Assembly (NCBI GenBank): GCA_944391685.1 | Contig: CALXUM010000002.1 | Coordinates: 62,001-126,000 of the forward strand | Source: an uncultured Alphaproteobacteria bacterium | GTDB lineage: Bacteria > Pseudomonadota > Alphaproteobacteria > RF32 > CAG-239 | Direction of reading: 5' to 3' | Length of the DNA: 64,000 nucleotides | In this document: positions 17,700 through 26,727 of the stretch, in pieces | Layout of the letters: every line of letters starts with the position of its first letter | Numbering within the stretch: the first letter of the stretch is position 1 | Notes under the pieces: generated by a model | What the model saw: only the letters and a program-made list of their open reading frames with translations | The model's database searches: none | What the model was told of the DNA's origin: nothing | Program-made: the position numbers and the translations under genes

Positions 17700-18776
17700 T
17701 TATTTAATTTGCAAAGCAGCCAATCCCAAAACCGCCAAGATAATTGCCACAATCACAAAGCGTGAAACTACTTGTGTTTCTGGCCAGCCCAATTGTTCAA
17801 AATGATGATGTATCGGAGCCATTTTAAACAATCTTTTTCCACCGGTATGCCTAAACCAAAAGACTTGCAGCATTACCGAAACCGCCTCCATTACAAATAC
17901 ACCGCCAATAACTACCAACAAGAGCTCTTGTTTAACCATAACCGCAACCGTTCCCAAAAAAGCTCCTAAGGCTAAAGAACCGGTATCTCCCATAAAAACT
18001 TTTGCCGGATGAGAATTAAACCACAAAAATCCCAAACAAGCTCCTACAACCGCCGCACAAGCTACAGCCATTTCACCGGCATTTTTTATCGGAACAACAT
18101 AAAAATATTCTGAAGCATCTGTTCCACAAGCATAAGCTATAACCGCAAAAGCAGCAAAAGCAACAACAGAAAGCCATGATGCCAAACCATCCAAACCATC
18201 ACTTAAATTAACAGCATTTGATGTACCGGTAATAACTACCATTGCAAAAGGAATATAAAACCAAAATAAATCAATTGACCAATCAAAAACATAAGGAATA
18301 TTTAACGTGTAGCGATCACCTTCCGGCATTTCCCAAGAAATAATTGCAACAGCAGCTAGTGCCGTTACAAATTGCAACAGCAACTTCATTTTAGCTGTCA
18401 TGGCATTAGCTGTTTGTTTAGTAACTTTCATATAATCATCAGCAAAGCCAACCCCTCCATATACCAACAAGACTACCACGGCCACCCAAACAAAAGGATT
18501 TGTCAATTCGGCACACAACAAAATAGAAACTATAACACTACCCAAAATCAACAATCCACCCATTGTCGGAGTACCTTTTTTGGTCAACAAGTGAGATTTC
18601 GGTCCATCCTCGCGAATTGGCTGTCCCTTAAGTTGATGATGATGCAAAATTCCGATTACTCTTTCCCCGAAAGAAAGCACCAATATCAAACCTACAAAAA
18701 AAGCCATAAAACAACGAAAATACACCGTATTAAGATAATCAGGTGCAGACAGCACGTTAAAAATATATTGCAACAT
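17700..18776 (-). CDS. mraY: phospho-N-acetylmuramoyl-pentapeptide transferase MraY
   Basis: MraY couples UDP-MurNAc-pentapeptide to undecaprenyl phosphate to form lipid I. The polytopic protein has about ten membrane helices and the family motifs GFADDYMKV, NLSDGLDGLA and APIHHHFEQLGW. The 358-residue length is typical. It is the first gene of the cluster here; none of mraZ, rsmH, ftsL, ftsI, murE or murF lies immediately upstream. The unit begins after the terminator at 18848-18880. Confidence 0.97.
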   Translation of the reverse strand: MLQYIFNVLSAPDYLNTVYFRCFMAFFVGLILVLSFGERVIGILHHHQLKGQPIREDGPKSHLLTKKGTPTMGGLLILGSVIVSILLCAELTNPFVWVAVVVLLVYGGVGFADDYMKVTKQTANAMTAKMKLLLQFVTALAAVAIISWEMPEGDRYTLNIPYVFDWSIDLFWFYIPFAMVVITGTSNAVNLSDGLDGLASWLSVVAFAAFAVIAYACGTDASEYFYVVPIKNAGEMAVACAAVVGACLGFLWFNSHPAKVFMGDTGSLALGAFLGTVAVMVKQELLLVVIGGVFVMEAVSVMLQVFWFRHTGGKRLFKMAPIHHHFEQLGWPETQVVSRFVIVAIILAVLGLAALQIK

Positions 18777-18847
18777 TTCTCAAATCCTCAAAAAATAAAA
18801 TTTAGCTTATTTTACCCCGTAAAAGCTAAATAAGTCTTAAAGAAACC

Positions 18848-18880
18848 AAAAAAGCATCTATTTTTATCTATAGATGCTCT
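18848..18880 (-). terminator. terminator after the AI-2E-family transporter gene
   Basis: On the minus strand AGCATCTATA and TAGATGCT form a hairpin followed by a run of T. It lies 21-53 nt beyond the stop at 18901 and separates that transcript from mraY. Confidence 0.8.
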
Positions 18881-18900
18881 TCTCCTAAAATTTATATAAA

Positions 18901-19974
18901 TTAACTATCTTTATACAAAGAACTTTGCTTATAATTAATTATGGCATGACGTACTAAAACACCTATAATCGCCGCCACCGGTACGGCAATCATCAAACCT
19001 AAAAAGCCTAACAACACTCCACCGGCCAGTAATGCAAACATCACCCAAACCGGATGCAATCCTATTGAATCGCCAACCAAATTCGGCGTTAGGAAATTTC
19101 CTTCAATAAATTGCCCGACCATAAACACTCCAATCACTTGCAAAATCGGCATCATGGTATCAAACTGAGCAAATGCTATAGCCAAACTAACCACAAAACC
19201 AAAAATACTTCCCACATAAGGAATAAAAGAAATCACCCCGGCAATAAACCCGACCAATACACCTAAATCTAGTCCGACAAAATACAACCCTACGGCATAA
19301 AAAGTACCAAGCAACACACAAACTGAAAGCTGTCCGCGAATAAATGAAGCTAAAATTTTATCAATTTCCTTTGCCTGATTTTCAATTGATTTCTTTGATT
19401 GTTTAGGCAACAGATCATCAACTTTTTTCACAAACTTATCCCAGTCACGCAACATATAAAAAGCCACCACCGGAGTAATAAGCAATAATGAAATTATATT
19501 AACTAAAGCAAAACCGCTGGTTACCAGTTTTCTAAAAACATTTCCGGCAACTTTCAACGTATTAGCCATGTTACCACGCAGATATTCTCTAATTTTTTCA
19601 GATTCCAAACTGGGAAAACGTTCCTGCAACCCCGCAATCAAAGGCTCTATTTTTTTTGAAAACGAAGTTAAATATTCCGGAACTACGCTAATAAAATACC
19701 CCACCTGATTATCTATCACGCTAAATAAAGCAATTAACGCCGGCACCAAAACCAAAATGACCAAAAACATCACCAAAATAGTAGCCAGAGTTCGATTTAA
19801 TCCCCATTTTTCAAATTTAGAAGCCCACGGATCAAGTAAATAACCGATAATAATTCCGGTAACAAACGGCAACAAAACCGAACGCAACACATAAACCGCA
19901 GCACAAAAAAGAATAAAGATTGTCAGCCAAATCATCCAATTACGATTGTTAATTCTGCGTGCACCGGCAACCAT
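18901..19974 (-). CDS. AI-2E family (PerM-like) membrane transporter
   Basis: 357 residues with about seven or eight membrane helices and a cytoplasmic coiled segment of the type KSIENQAKEIDKILASFIRGQ. The C-terminal part with FIEGNFLTPNLVGDSIGLHP and the following glycine-rich helix is the family signature. Members have been proposed to export autoinducer-2 or act as Na+/H+ antiporters; the substrate here cannot be told. It lies 10 nt downstream of the DUF2066 gene and is probably in its operon. Confidence 0.9.
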   Translation of the reverse strand: MVAGARRINNRNWMIWLTIFILFCAAVYVLRSVLLPFVTGIIIGYLLDPWASKFEKWGLNRTLATILVMFLVILVLVPALIALFSVIDNQVGYFISVVPEYLTSFSKKIEPLIAGLQERFPSLESEKIREYLRGNMANTLKVAGNVFRKLVTSGFALVNIISLLLITPVVAFYMLRDWDKFVKKVDDLLPKQSKKSIENQAKEIDKILASFIRGQLSVCVLLGTFYAVGLYFVGLDLGVLVGFIAGVISFIPYVGSIFGFVVSLAIAFAQFDTMMPILQVIGVFMVGQFIEGNFLTPNLVGDSIGLHPVWVMFALLAGGVLLGFLGLMIAVPVAAIIGVLVRHAIINYKQSSLYKDS

Positions 19975-19984
19975 TATTTTCTCC

Positions 19985-21031
19985 TTAATATTTTTCTAAA
20001 AGATAATAACCATCACGTTCAATCAAACGCAACGTTCTGGTTCTTAAACCTTGAAGTAACTTCTCAAATGATCCGACAAAACTCAATTTAAATTGTACCT
20101 TGTTCGTTCCCATCGCTTGCATTTCAATATTACTTACAACCGGAACACTACGCAATAATTTTTCTGTTTGAACCCAGTCACTTAAATTTTCAAAATTATA
20201 AACAACGACCTCTGTCGTTTCCAAAGAATTTTCGCTTAAACTTTGTTCTGCTAACTTTCCTTCCAACTGTGCCTTAACCATATTAACCGCAGAATTAAAC
20301 AACTCCATACCGGAACTTCTTGATCCTGAAACTCTTATAGTCCTCTTATCTCCGCTATAAGAAGTAGCCTGCACGATCAAACCGTCAATTCCGTCATATG
20401 TAGCATCTAAAACATATACATCATCAGCACCGTTAACTTGCATTAATTTTGCCAAAGCCTCTCCATCAATACTCTCGGCTTTTTGGGCATCTATAATTGA
20501 AAAGTTAGTACCGGTTGCCGGCACAACGACAAAGTTAACACTTCCGTCATTATCCCAAGCCTGTTTCCATAAATTATTGCTCTCCCACAGCATTGGTTTA
20601 TCACTGCTGAACTCTCTGAACAATGGCACCACCAAAATTTTGCTGCTGCTTTGAATCAATACCGGAATACCTCTTTCACGCATATATTCCTTTAGCATTT
20701 CTTCATTTAAAACCACCCGCAAATTAGCAATATAACGCACAGCCGAACTTTTTTCATCAGCCACTGAAATTTCTTTCACGAAATTAATCAACTGAGCATC
20801 AGACATGGTTGATAATTTTACAGCTCCGTCAACGGTTGTAATTCTTTTTGCCACAGCACCGATTGCAGCTCGATAAGCTTCGCTCATGGCTCTTTCTCTG
20901 GCTTTTGAAGCATCAGTATCTGTAACATCAACATTAACCTCAACCGTAAAACGTTCATCGGCAGCCTGTACCAGGCTTACCAAAAAAACAGTCAACAATA
21001 AAGCTATGCAAATAGTTTTTAAACGTAGCAC
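19985..21031 (-). CDS. DUF2066 exported protein
   Basis: 348 residues with a signal peptide (cleavage likely after VQA, near residue 23), so it is periplasmic. The mature part begins FTVEVNVDVTDTDASKARER and contains RGIPVLIQSSSKILVVPLF, which I recognise as DUF2066. The biochemical role of the family is unknown. It lies 12 nt downstream of ndk and 10 nt upstream of the AI-2E-family transporter gene. Confidence 0.8.
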   Translation of the reverse strand: MLRLKTICIALLLTVFLVSLVQAADERFTVEVNVDVTDTDASKARERAMSEAYRAAIGAVAKRITTVDGAVKLSTMSDAQLINFVKEISVADEKSSAVRYIANLRVVLNEEMLKEYMRERGIPVLIQSSSKILVVPLFREFSSDKPMLWESNNLWKQAWDNDGSVNFVVVPATGTNFSIIDAQKAESIDGEALAKLMQVNGADDVYVLDATYDGIDGLIVQATSYSGDKRTIRVSGSRSSGMELFNSAVNMVKAQLEGKLAEQSLSENSLETTEVVVYNFENLSDWVQTEKLLRSVPVVSNIEMQAMGTNKVQFKLSFVGSFEKLLQGLRTRTLRLIERDGYYLLEKY

Positions 21032-21043
21032 AATAACCGCCTT

Positions 21044-21460
21044 TTATTCAAAAATTTCCACTTCACTAAAGAAAAAAGCAACTTCACGTTTGGCACTTTC
21101 AGGTGAATCAGAGCCATGTACGGTATTTTTATCAATAGAAAGTGCAAAAGTTTTGCGAATTGTTCCTTCTTCAGCCACAGCCGGATTCGTAGCCCCCATT
21201 ACTTTACGATAACGTGCAATCGCATCCTCACCTTCCAAAACCTGTACCACTACCGGAGCAGAGGTCATAAAATCAACTAAATTGGTAAAGAATGCCTTAT
21301 CCTTATGTTCGGCATAAAATTCTTCCGCCTGCGTTTCTGTCAAATGAATACGCTTTTGTGCCACGATTCTCAAACCGGATTCTTCAATCATGGCATTAAC
21401 TTTTCCGGTAATATTTCTGGTTGTTGCATCAGGTTTAATTATAGATAAGGTTCTCTCCAT
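21044..21460 (-). CDS. ndk: nucleoside-diphosphate kinase
   Basis: Ndk transfers the gamma phosphate of ATP to other nucleoside diphosphates through a phosphohistidine. It has the N-terminal [11 protein letters not shown], the nucleotide-binding region [16 protein letters not shown], and the active-site His in [12 protein letters not shown]. From the ATG at 21460, which has GGAG 8 nt upstream, the protein is 138 residues, the normal length. The open frame extends to 21523 but those extra residues match nothing in the family. Confidence 0.97.
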   Translation of the reverse strand: MERTLSIIKPDATTRNITGKVNAMIEESGLRIVAQKRIHLTETQAEEFYAEHKDKAFFTNLVDFMTSAPVVVQVLEGEDAIARYRKVMGATNPAVAEEGTIRKTFALSIDKNTVHGSDSPESAKREVAFFFSEVEIFE

Positions 21461-21595
21461 ATTTTTTCTCCGCAAACTACATAAAATTTTTCTTAACATA
21501 TAATACTTTATCCAAATAATCAAAAGATATTTTGACTTTTCAATAATTAGAGAGTAAAGATTGAAAAAACATTAATTTATCTTAAGGAAACAATC

Positions 21596-22603
21596 ATGCA
21601 AATCAGTCCCTACATTCAAAGTTTAATTGCCAAAGCTCAAAAGCTTGGCAAAACCATTGTCTTACCTGAAGGCGAAGATGAACGTGTTTTAGAAGCTGCC
21701 CATGTTGCCGCCTCAGAAAAGATTGCTAAAATCATTATTCTTGGCAACGAAGAAGAAATAAAATCTTACTTTGCCGGCAAAAATTGGAGCTTAGATGGTA
21801 TTGAAATTATTAATCCGCAAACATCTCCCAAGCTTGGCGAATACACTGAGCTTTTGTACAATCTTCGCAAAGAAAAAGGCTTAAACAAGGACGATGCTGC
21901 AAAATTAGCTCTCAATGCCAACTATTTTGGAACACTGATGATAAAATCGGGTGACGCTGACGGCATGGTATCAGGAGCCAATCATTCCACGGCTGACACT
22001 GTTCGCCCTGCCCTGCAAATCATCAAATCTTCTCGCAAAGACAGAGTTGTATCATCATTGTTTATCATGTCCTCTAAAGATGGAAAAACTTATTACCTGT
22101 CTGACTGTGCCATCAACATTGCCCCAACGGCCAAAGAACTTTCTGATATTGCTTTAAGCAGTGCTGAAAGTGTTATTCAATTTGGTGACACCCCACGTAT
22201 AGCCATGCTGTCTTACTCCACATATGGTTCCGGCAAAGGTGAAGGGGTTGACAAAGTAAAAGAAGCTACTCGTTTGGCTAAAGAGGCTCTTACTTCAGAA
22301 GAATATGCCAACAAAGATATAACCCTTGATGGAGAACTCCAAGCCGACGCGGCATTAGATATGGTTGTAGCCAAAAAGAAAGCCCCCGGTTCAAACGTTG
22401 CCGGCAAGGCCAATGTCTTGATTTTCCCTAGCATTGAAGCCGGAAACATCGGCTACAAATTATTGCAACGCCTCGGTGGTGCTGAAATGTATGGCCCTAT
22501 GTTGCAAGGATTAAACGCTCCTATTAACGACTTATCTCGCGGTTGCTCTGCCGCTGATATTGTCGGTTTAATAGCTATCACTGTTTTACAAACTCAAAAA
22601 TAA
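21596..22603 (+). CDS. pta: phosphate acetyltransferase
   Basis: Pta converts acetyl-CoA and phosphate to acetyl phosphate and CoA. The 335-residue protein is the short, single-domain form. It starts QISPYIQSLIAKAQ, has VLPEGEDERVLEAA, the substrate segment DGMVSGANHSTADTVRPA, and the terminal GLNAPINDLSRGCSAADIVG. The start ATG follows TAAGGAAACAATC. It lies 12 nt before ackA and is transcribed divergently from ndk. With ackA and PFOR it completes an acetate-forming, ATP-yielding pathway. Confidence 0.97.
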   Translation: MQISPYIQSLIAKAQKLGKTIVLPEGEDERVLEAAHVAASEKIAKIIILGNEEEIKSYFAGKNWSLDGIEIINPQTSPKLGEYTELLYNLRKEKGLNKDDAAKLALNANYFGTLMIKSGDADGMVSGANHSTADTVRPALQIIKSSRKDRVVSSLFIMSSKDGKTYYLSDCAINIAPTAKELSDIALSSAESVIQFGDTPRIAMLSYSTYGSGKGEGVDKVKEATRLAKEALTSEEYANKDITLDGELQADAALDMVVAKKKAPGSNVAGKANVLIFPSIEAGNIGYKLLQRLGGAEMYGPMLQGLNAPINDLSRGCSAADIVGLIAITVLQTQK

Positions 22604-22615
22604 AAAGGTCTTAAC

Positions 22616-23791
22616 ATGAAAATTTTAGTACTTAATGCGGGTTCATCAACCTTAAAATATCAATTGTTTAATGTAGAAGGTGAAAAATATACTGTAGTCG
22701 CCAAAGGCAATGCCGAACGCATCGGCCGTGATGCCTCTTTTGTCGGCATCAAATATGCTGACGGTAGCAAAAAAGAAGTCAAAGTTAACCTTCCTGATCA
22801 TAACACTGCCTTTAATGAGGTTATGAAATTATTGCTAGACGGCGTCATCGGCAGCTTATCCGAAATCCACGCCATTGGCCACCGTATTGTTCAAGGTGGT
22901 TCCATTTTCAAACATTCTGTTTTAATAGACAGTAAAGTTATTGAGCAAATTGAAGAACTCTCAACATTGGCCCCTCTTCATAATCCGGCTGCGGCATTGG
23001 TTATTCGTGCCGTATTCAAAGAATTGCCAAATGTTAAACAAGTTGCCGTTTTTGACACGGCTTTTCACCAAACCATGCCGGTTGAAGCTTATACTTATGC
23101 TTTGCCTGAAAAACAACGTACTGAATACAAGATTCGCCGCTATGGTGCTCACGGCACTTCACATAAGTTTGTTGCCGAAGAAGCCGCTAAAATCATTGGT
23201 CAAAACAGCAAAATAATCACCTGCCACATTGGTAGCGGAGCTTCAATCACTGCGGTTAAAAACGGTCGCTGCATAGACACTTCCATGGGGATGACTCCTC
23301 TTGCCGGCATTGTTATGGATACCCGCTGCGGCGATATCGATCCATACATTCCGCTTTATATCATGAAGACACAAAACTTAAGTGTTGATGAAGTAAATGA
23401 AATGCTCAACAAACAAAGCGGCAAAACCGGTCTCACCGGCTATAGCGATTCCCGTGATTTTGAAGCAGCTTACAACCGTGGAGAACCAGCCGTACTGGAT
23501 GCCATGAAATGCTATACTTACAGCATTGCCAAATTTATCGGCTCATACATCGTAGCTTTAGGCGGAGTTGATGCCATTATCTTCACCGCCGGAGTTGGCG
23601 AGAACTCTCCTTTGGTCCGCCAATTGGTGCTGGAACGTTTGAGCTTTATGGGCATCAAAGTAGATAACGAAAAGAACAAAGTTCGTGGTGACTTTGCTGA
23701 AATCACAACACCTGATTCCAAAGTAAAAGCGTTTGTTATTCCTACTAATGAGGAATTGGCAATTGCTCAAGACACCGTAGCTCTAAGCTAA
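22616..23791 (+). CDS. ackA: acetate kinase
   Basis: AckA makes ATP and acetate from acetyl phosphate and ADP. The 391 residues show the family start KILVLNAGSSTLKYQLF, AIGHRIVQGG, the acetate-site DTAFHQTMP, CHIGSGASITAVKNGRCIDT and FTAGVGENSPLVR, all in the order of the ASKHA fold. It forms a two-gene operon with pta and is followed by a strong terminator. Confidence 0.98.
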   Translation: MKILVLNAGSSTLKYQLFNVEGEKYTVVAKGNAERIGRDASFVGIKYADGSKKEVKVNLPDHNTAFNEVMKLLLDGVIGSLSEIHAIGHRIVQGGSIFKHSVLIDSKVIEQIEELSTLAPLHNPAAALVIRAVFKELPNVKQVAVFDTAFHQTMPVEAYTYALPEKQRTEYKIRRYGAHGTSHKFVAEEAAKIIGQNSKIITCHIGSGASITAVKNGRCIDTSMGMTPLAGIVMDTRCGDIDPYIPLYIMKTQNLSVDEVNEMLNKQSGKTGLTGYSDSRDFEAAYNRGEPAVLDAMKCYTYSIAKFIGSYIVALGGVDAIIFTAGVGENSPLVRQLVLERLSFMGIKVDNEKNKVRGDFAEITTPDSKVKAFVIPTNEELAIAQDTVALS

Positions 23792-23805
23792 AACAAAAAC
23801 ATTTA

Positions 23806-23841
23806 TAAAAAAGCCCCTTTATCCAAAGGGGCTTTTTTTTT
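23806..23841. terminator. terminator after ackA
   Basis: AAAAAAGCCCCTTT and AAAGGGGCTTTTTTTTT form a hairpin with runs on both sides, 15 nt after the ackA stop. It is placed to stop the minus-strand flagellar operon ending at 23861 as well. Confidence 0.92.
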
Positions 23842-23860
23842 GTTGAAAATTCAACAAGAC

Positions 23861-24181
23861 CTAAATCGGCATTTGCATAATTGTGTTATAAGCTTTAATC
23901 GCCGTATCACGCACGGCAACCACCGTTTCCAAAGCCATCTCGGCATTAGAAACCGCCAAAACCACATCTTGAATATCCGCTTTTCCCTGAATACCGGCAA
24001 GAGTTGTCTGCTCGGCAATTTTATGCTGTGTTACGGTATCTTCCACCGCAGCTTTAACCATATCACCAAATCCGGCTTGCTTAATTTCTTCTGCCTCAAG
24101 ATTAGTTTTCTGAGCTTGAGCATTAATACGTCCCAAAGCCTGCTGATAAGCATTCAAAGCACTAGAAATATTACTAACCAT
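23861..24181 (-). CDS. fliE: flagellar hook-basal body protein FliE
   Basis: FliE joins the MS ring to the rod of the flagellar basal body. The 106-residue protein ends in the helical FliE domain, containing GKADIQDVVLAVSNAEMALETVVAVRDTAIKAYN as its best-known stretch (about residues 66-100). It is the third gene of a minus-strand flgB-flgC-fliE operon. Confidence 0.93.
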   Translation of the reverse strand: MVSNISSALNAYQQALGRINAQAQKTNLEAEEIKQAGFGDMVKAAVEDTVTQHKIAEQTTLAGIQGKADIQDVVLAVSNAEMALETVVAVRDTAIKAYNTIMQMPI

Positions 24182-24206
24182 AGAATTTTTCCCCTTTTAT
24201 TCTTCC

Positions 24207-24620
24207 TTATTTCAAAATATCCAAAACACTTGAATTCATTTCTCTTGCCGTTTTCATCATATTCATATTAGCATCATAAGCCCGCTGAGCTTCTTTCATA
24301 TCCATCATTTCAATTAACGGATTAACATTCGGCAACGAAACATAACCTTGAGCATCAGCCCCCGGATGCCCGGGAGCATATTTTTTATCAAACGGCGACA
24401 TATCATTAACAATTTTATCAACCTTAACCATTTGAGCACCGGTTTCCTTGTCAAGATAATTCTCAAAACTTACAACCTGCCTGCGATAAGGTTCACCGCC
24501 CGGAGTTGTTGAAACGGAGTCGGCATTAGCCATGTTTTGAGCAATCACCTTCAAACGTTCAGCCTGCACACGCATCCCTGAGGTTGCAATATCCGCACTA
24601 ACTGATAAATTACCGGCCAT
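24207..24620 (-). CDS. flgC: flagellar basal-body rod protein FlgC
   Basis: FlgC is a proximal rod subunit of the flagellum, exported by the flagellar type III system. The N-terminal SADIATSGMRVQAERLKVIAQNMANADS carries the rod signature, and the C-terminus has GYVSLPNVNPLIEMMDMKEAQRAYDANMN. The length of 137 residues is typical. It lies 11 nt after flgB. Confidence 0.95.
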   Translation of the reverse strand: MAGNLSVSADIATSGMRVQAERLKVIAQNMANADSVSTTPGGEPYRRQVVSFENYLDKETGAQMVKVDKIVNDMSPFDKKYAPGHPGADAQGYVSLPNVNPLIEMMDMKEAQRAYDANMNMMKTAREMNSSVLDILK

Positions 24621-24631
24621 ATTTTTCCCCT

Positions 24632-25030
24632 TTAAGCATTAATTTTCGTGTTTGCCATCTGCAACATTGATTTATACTTGTTATAGATGGTAATCATACG
24701 TTTATATTCGCTGCTGGCCTTGCTGGCTTCGTTCATCTGCTCTTCCAAAATAACTCCGTTACCATCAATGGTAAGAGCCTCTTTCGGCTGCGGAGTATAC
24801 ACATTATAAGCGGAAGAACTTTTGGAGCTGCTCAAATGTTTTGGATTCGTGGTTTTTAGAGCCATTCCGGCAACAAGCTCTTCACCAAACGTCGGTTTCT
24901 CAACATCTCTGGCCAAATATCCCGGTGTAGAGGCATTGGCAATATTTTCGGCAATAACTTTCTCTTTTGCCGTCAGATACTGCATATTCTGATGTGCCAT
25001 ATTAAAAACCGAAAGATTTTTAAAATCCAT
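24632..25030 (-). CDS. flgB: flagellar basal-body rod protein FlgB
   Basis: FlgB is a proximal rod subunit. It has the N-terminal rod motif MQYLTAKEKVIAENIANAST with PGYLARDV and a C-terminal helix SSEYKRMITIYNKYKSMLQM. I chose the ATG at 25030, which has AGGGGA upstream and gives the normal length of 132 residues. The longer reading from 25147 adds an unrelated hydrophobic stretch. Confidence 0.94.
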   Translation of the reverse strand: MDFKNLSVFNMAHQNMQYLTAKEKVIAENIANASTPGYLARDVEKPTFGEELVAGMALKTTNPKHLSSSKSSSAYNVYTPQPKEALTIDGNGVILEEQMNEASKASSEYKRMITIYNKYKSMLQMANTKINA

Positions 25031-25171
25031 TTTAACAGTTCCCCTAAAAAAGTTGTATGTCCCCACATACAACAGACATGCAAGATTTATGCCAAACAAA
25101 ACATCTTGCCAACACCCGCAAAAACTCGTAAACTTAAATAACATCAAGCAACAAACAAACGGATGCTTCCT

Positions 25172-25492
25172 ATGTCTGATACAAATAATAGCTCAAAACC
25201 GCAAAAAAACAACGACACAGATACTTTGTCCACAGGTTATGCCGTTGCCCTCGGTTATGACAAAGAAAAACACGACGCTCCGATTGTTTTGGCCAAAGGA
25301 CAAGGCGAAATTGCTCAAAAAATTATCCAACTTGCCTTAGATAACAACATTGAAATTCATCAAGATGCTGACCTGCTTCAAATTCTAAAAGCCGTAGACA
25401 TTAATGAAGAAATTCCGGTTGAAGCTTTTGCCGCCGTAGCTGAAATAATTTCTTATATATACCGCCAAAACGGCAAAACCATTGAGCCTTAA
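25172..25492 (+). CDS. FlhB C-terminal-domain-like protein (FhlB/YlqH type)
   Basis: About 106 residues resembling only the cytoplasmic domain of FlhB/EscU export switches: GYAVALGYDKEKHDAPIVLAKGQGEIAQKII then an EEIPVEAFAAVAEIISYIYR-type helix. It has no membrane helices. The self-cleaving NPTH motif of FlhB is absent. Such stand-alone copies occur in flagellated bacteria and are thought to act with the flagellar export gate. It is divergent from flgB, which supports a flagellar link. I chose the ATG at 25172; one at 25163 is possible. Confidence 0.8.
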   Translation: MSDTNNSSKPQKNNDTDTLSTGYAVALGYDKEKHDAPIVLAKGQGEIAQKIIQLALDNNIEIHQDADLLQILKAVDINEEIPVEAFAAVAEIISYIYRQNGKTIEP

Positions 25493-25496
25493 AGAA

Positions 25497-26711
25497 TTAA
25501 CTTTTCTTTTCCATAACGGCAATAAAAAATCCGTCAGTTCCTGTTGATAGAGGAGACATTTTAAGATATTTTTCTAAATAATAAGGATATGGAATTTGCA
25601 ACAACTTATCCCAAAGTTCTTTCAAATTAACCGGAGCAAATTCATCATGTTTTTGCAAAAATTTATCTATTTGTTCTTCATCTTCTTCAGGTAAAATCGA
25701 ACAAGTAATATAAATTATTTTTCCCCCGATTTTTACTTTATTTGCCGCTAATTCCAAAAGAGTTTCTTGTGTATGTTTCAACCCTTCCAATTTCTCCAAA
25801 GTTAGCCTGAATTTATTATCCGGAGAACGTCGCCATGTCCCTGTTCCCGAACATGGAGCATCAATAATAAACCTATCAAAATCTTTATCACTGTCGGCAA
25901 CAATATCGGTTAGTTCAATATTTTTTACTCCTAACCGTTCCATTCTTGGCTTAATTGCATTCAATCTCTTGGATGATATATCATGAGCCAAAATATGCCC
26001 CTTGTTCTGCAAAATATGAGCCAAAGCCAAACTTTTTCCCCCCGCCCCGCAACAATAATCAATAATTTTGTGTTCAGGTTTCACATCACATAAAATCGCG
26101 GCCAATTGTGAAGCCTCGTCTTGCACTTCCAGCCAACCTTCCTGATAAGAAGCACAATTTGCCAAATTTATTCGTTCATTACAACGCAACCCATATGGAG
26201 AATAAGCGGTTTCTTGCATAAAAATACCCTCACTCTCCAACCGACGCAAAACCTCCCCTCGCTCATGTCCGTGAACTCTGAAATCCGCTTTTGCCGCCAC
26301 ATTAAGAGCTTTACACAAATCCATGTCTTTGATTTTTGCAAACAACCATTTCGGACACTCGGCTTCCACATAATCGGGATATTGATTTTCTGCCAAATTT
26401 TTCAGCCAATCTTTTTCTTCCTCACTCAAAGGTTCAAGCCCGTATTTACTCTCATCAAAAACATCTACCAATTTATCTTTGGCATAAACAAGTAGCATCT
26501 TACGAGGATTGTTACTTTCGGCCTCAAACTCCAGTCTCATGCGATTCCTGATAATATCCCAAACCACATCGGTTATAAACCGACGATCCTTTGAGCCTAT
26601 ATATTTTCTTGCCCGTAAATACTCATTAATAATCAAATCAGCTGGTTTTTCACCCTTAAACACCTCAGAAATTAGTTCTAAAACAGCCTTATAACGAGCT
26701 CCGCTTTGCAT
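25497..26711 (-). CDS. RsmB-like RNA (cytosine-5) methyltransferase
   Basis: Members use S-adenosylmethionine to methylate cytosine C5 in RNA, usually 16S rRNA. An N-terminal NusB-like helical region (about 1-130) is followed by a Rossmann methylase domain with the SAM motif IIDYCCGAGGKSLALA, the catalytic-site Cys in DAPCSGTGTWRR, and the second Cys in YITCSILPEEDE. The 404-residue length fits RsmB-type enzymes of alphaproteobacteria. Which base is the target cannot be told. It ends 4 nt from the FlhB-like gene on the other strand. Confidence 0.9.
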   Translation of the reverse strand: MQSGARYKAVLELISEVFKGEKPADLIINEYLRARKYIGSKDRRFITDVVWDIIRNRMRLEFEAESNNPRKMLLVYAKDKLVDVFDESKYGLEPLSEEEKDWLKNLAENQYPDYVEAECPKWLFAKIKDMDLCKALNVAAKADFRVHGHERGEVLRRLESEGIFMQETAYSPYGLRCNERINLANCASYQEGWLEVQDEASQLAAILCDVKPEHKIIDYCCGAGGKSLALAHILQNKGHILAHDISSKRLNAIKPRMERLGVKNIELTDIVADSDKDFDRFIIDAPCSGTGTWRRSPDNKFRLTLEKLEGLKHTQETLLELAANKVKIGGKIIYITCSILPEEDEEQIDKFLQKHDEFAPVNLKELWDKLLQIPYPYYLEKYLKMSPLSTGTDGFFIAVMEKKS

Positions 26712-26727
26712 CGATTTTTCCTACCTC

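Noticed and set aside
25172-25492. Type III secretion system locus.
   Set aside because: The FlhB-like fragment stands beside flagellar rod genes and there are no injectisome genes.
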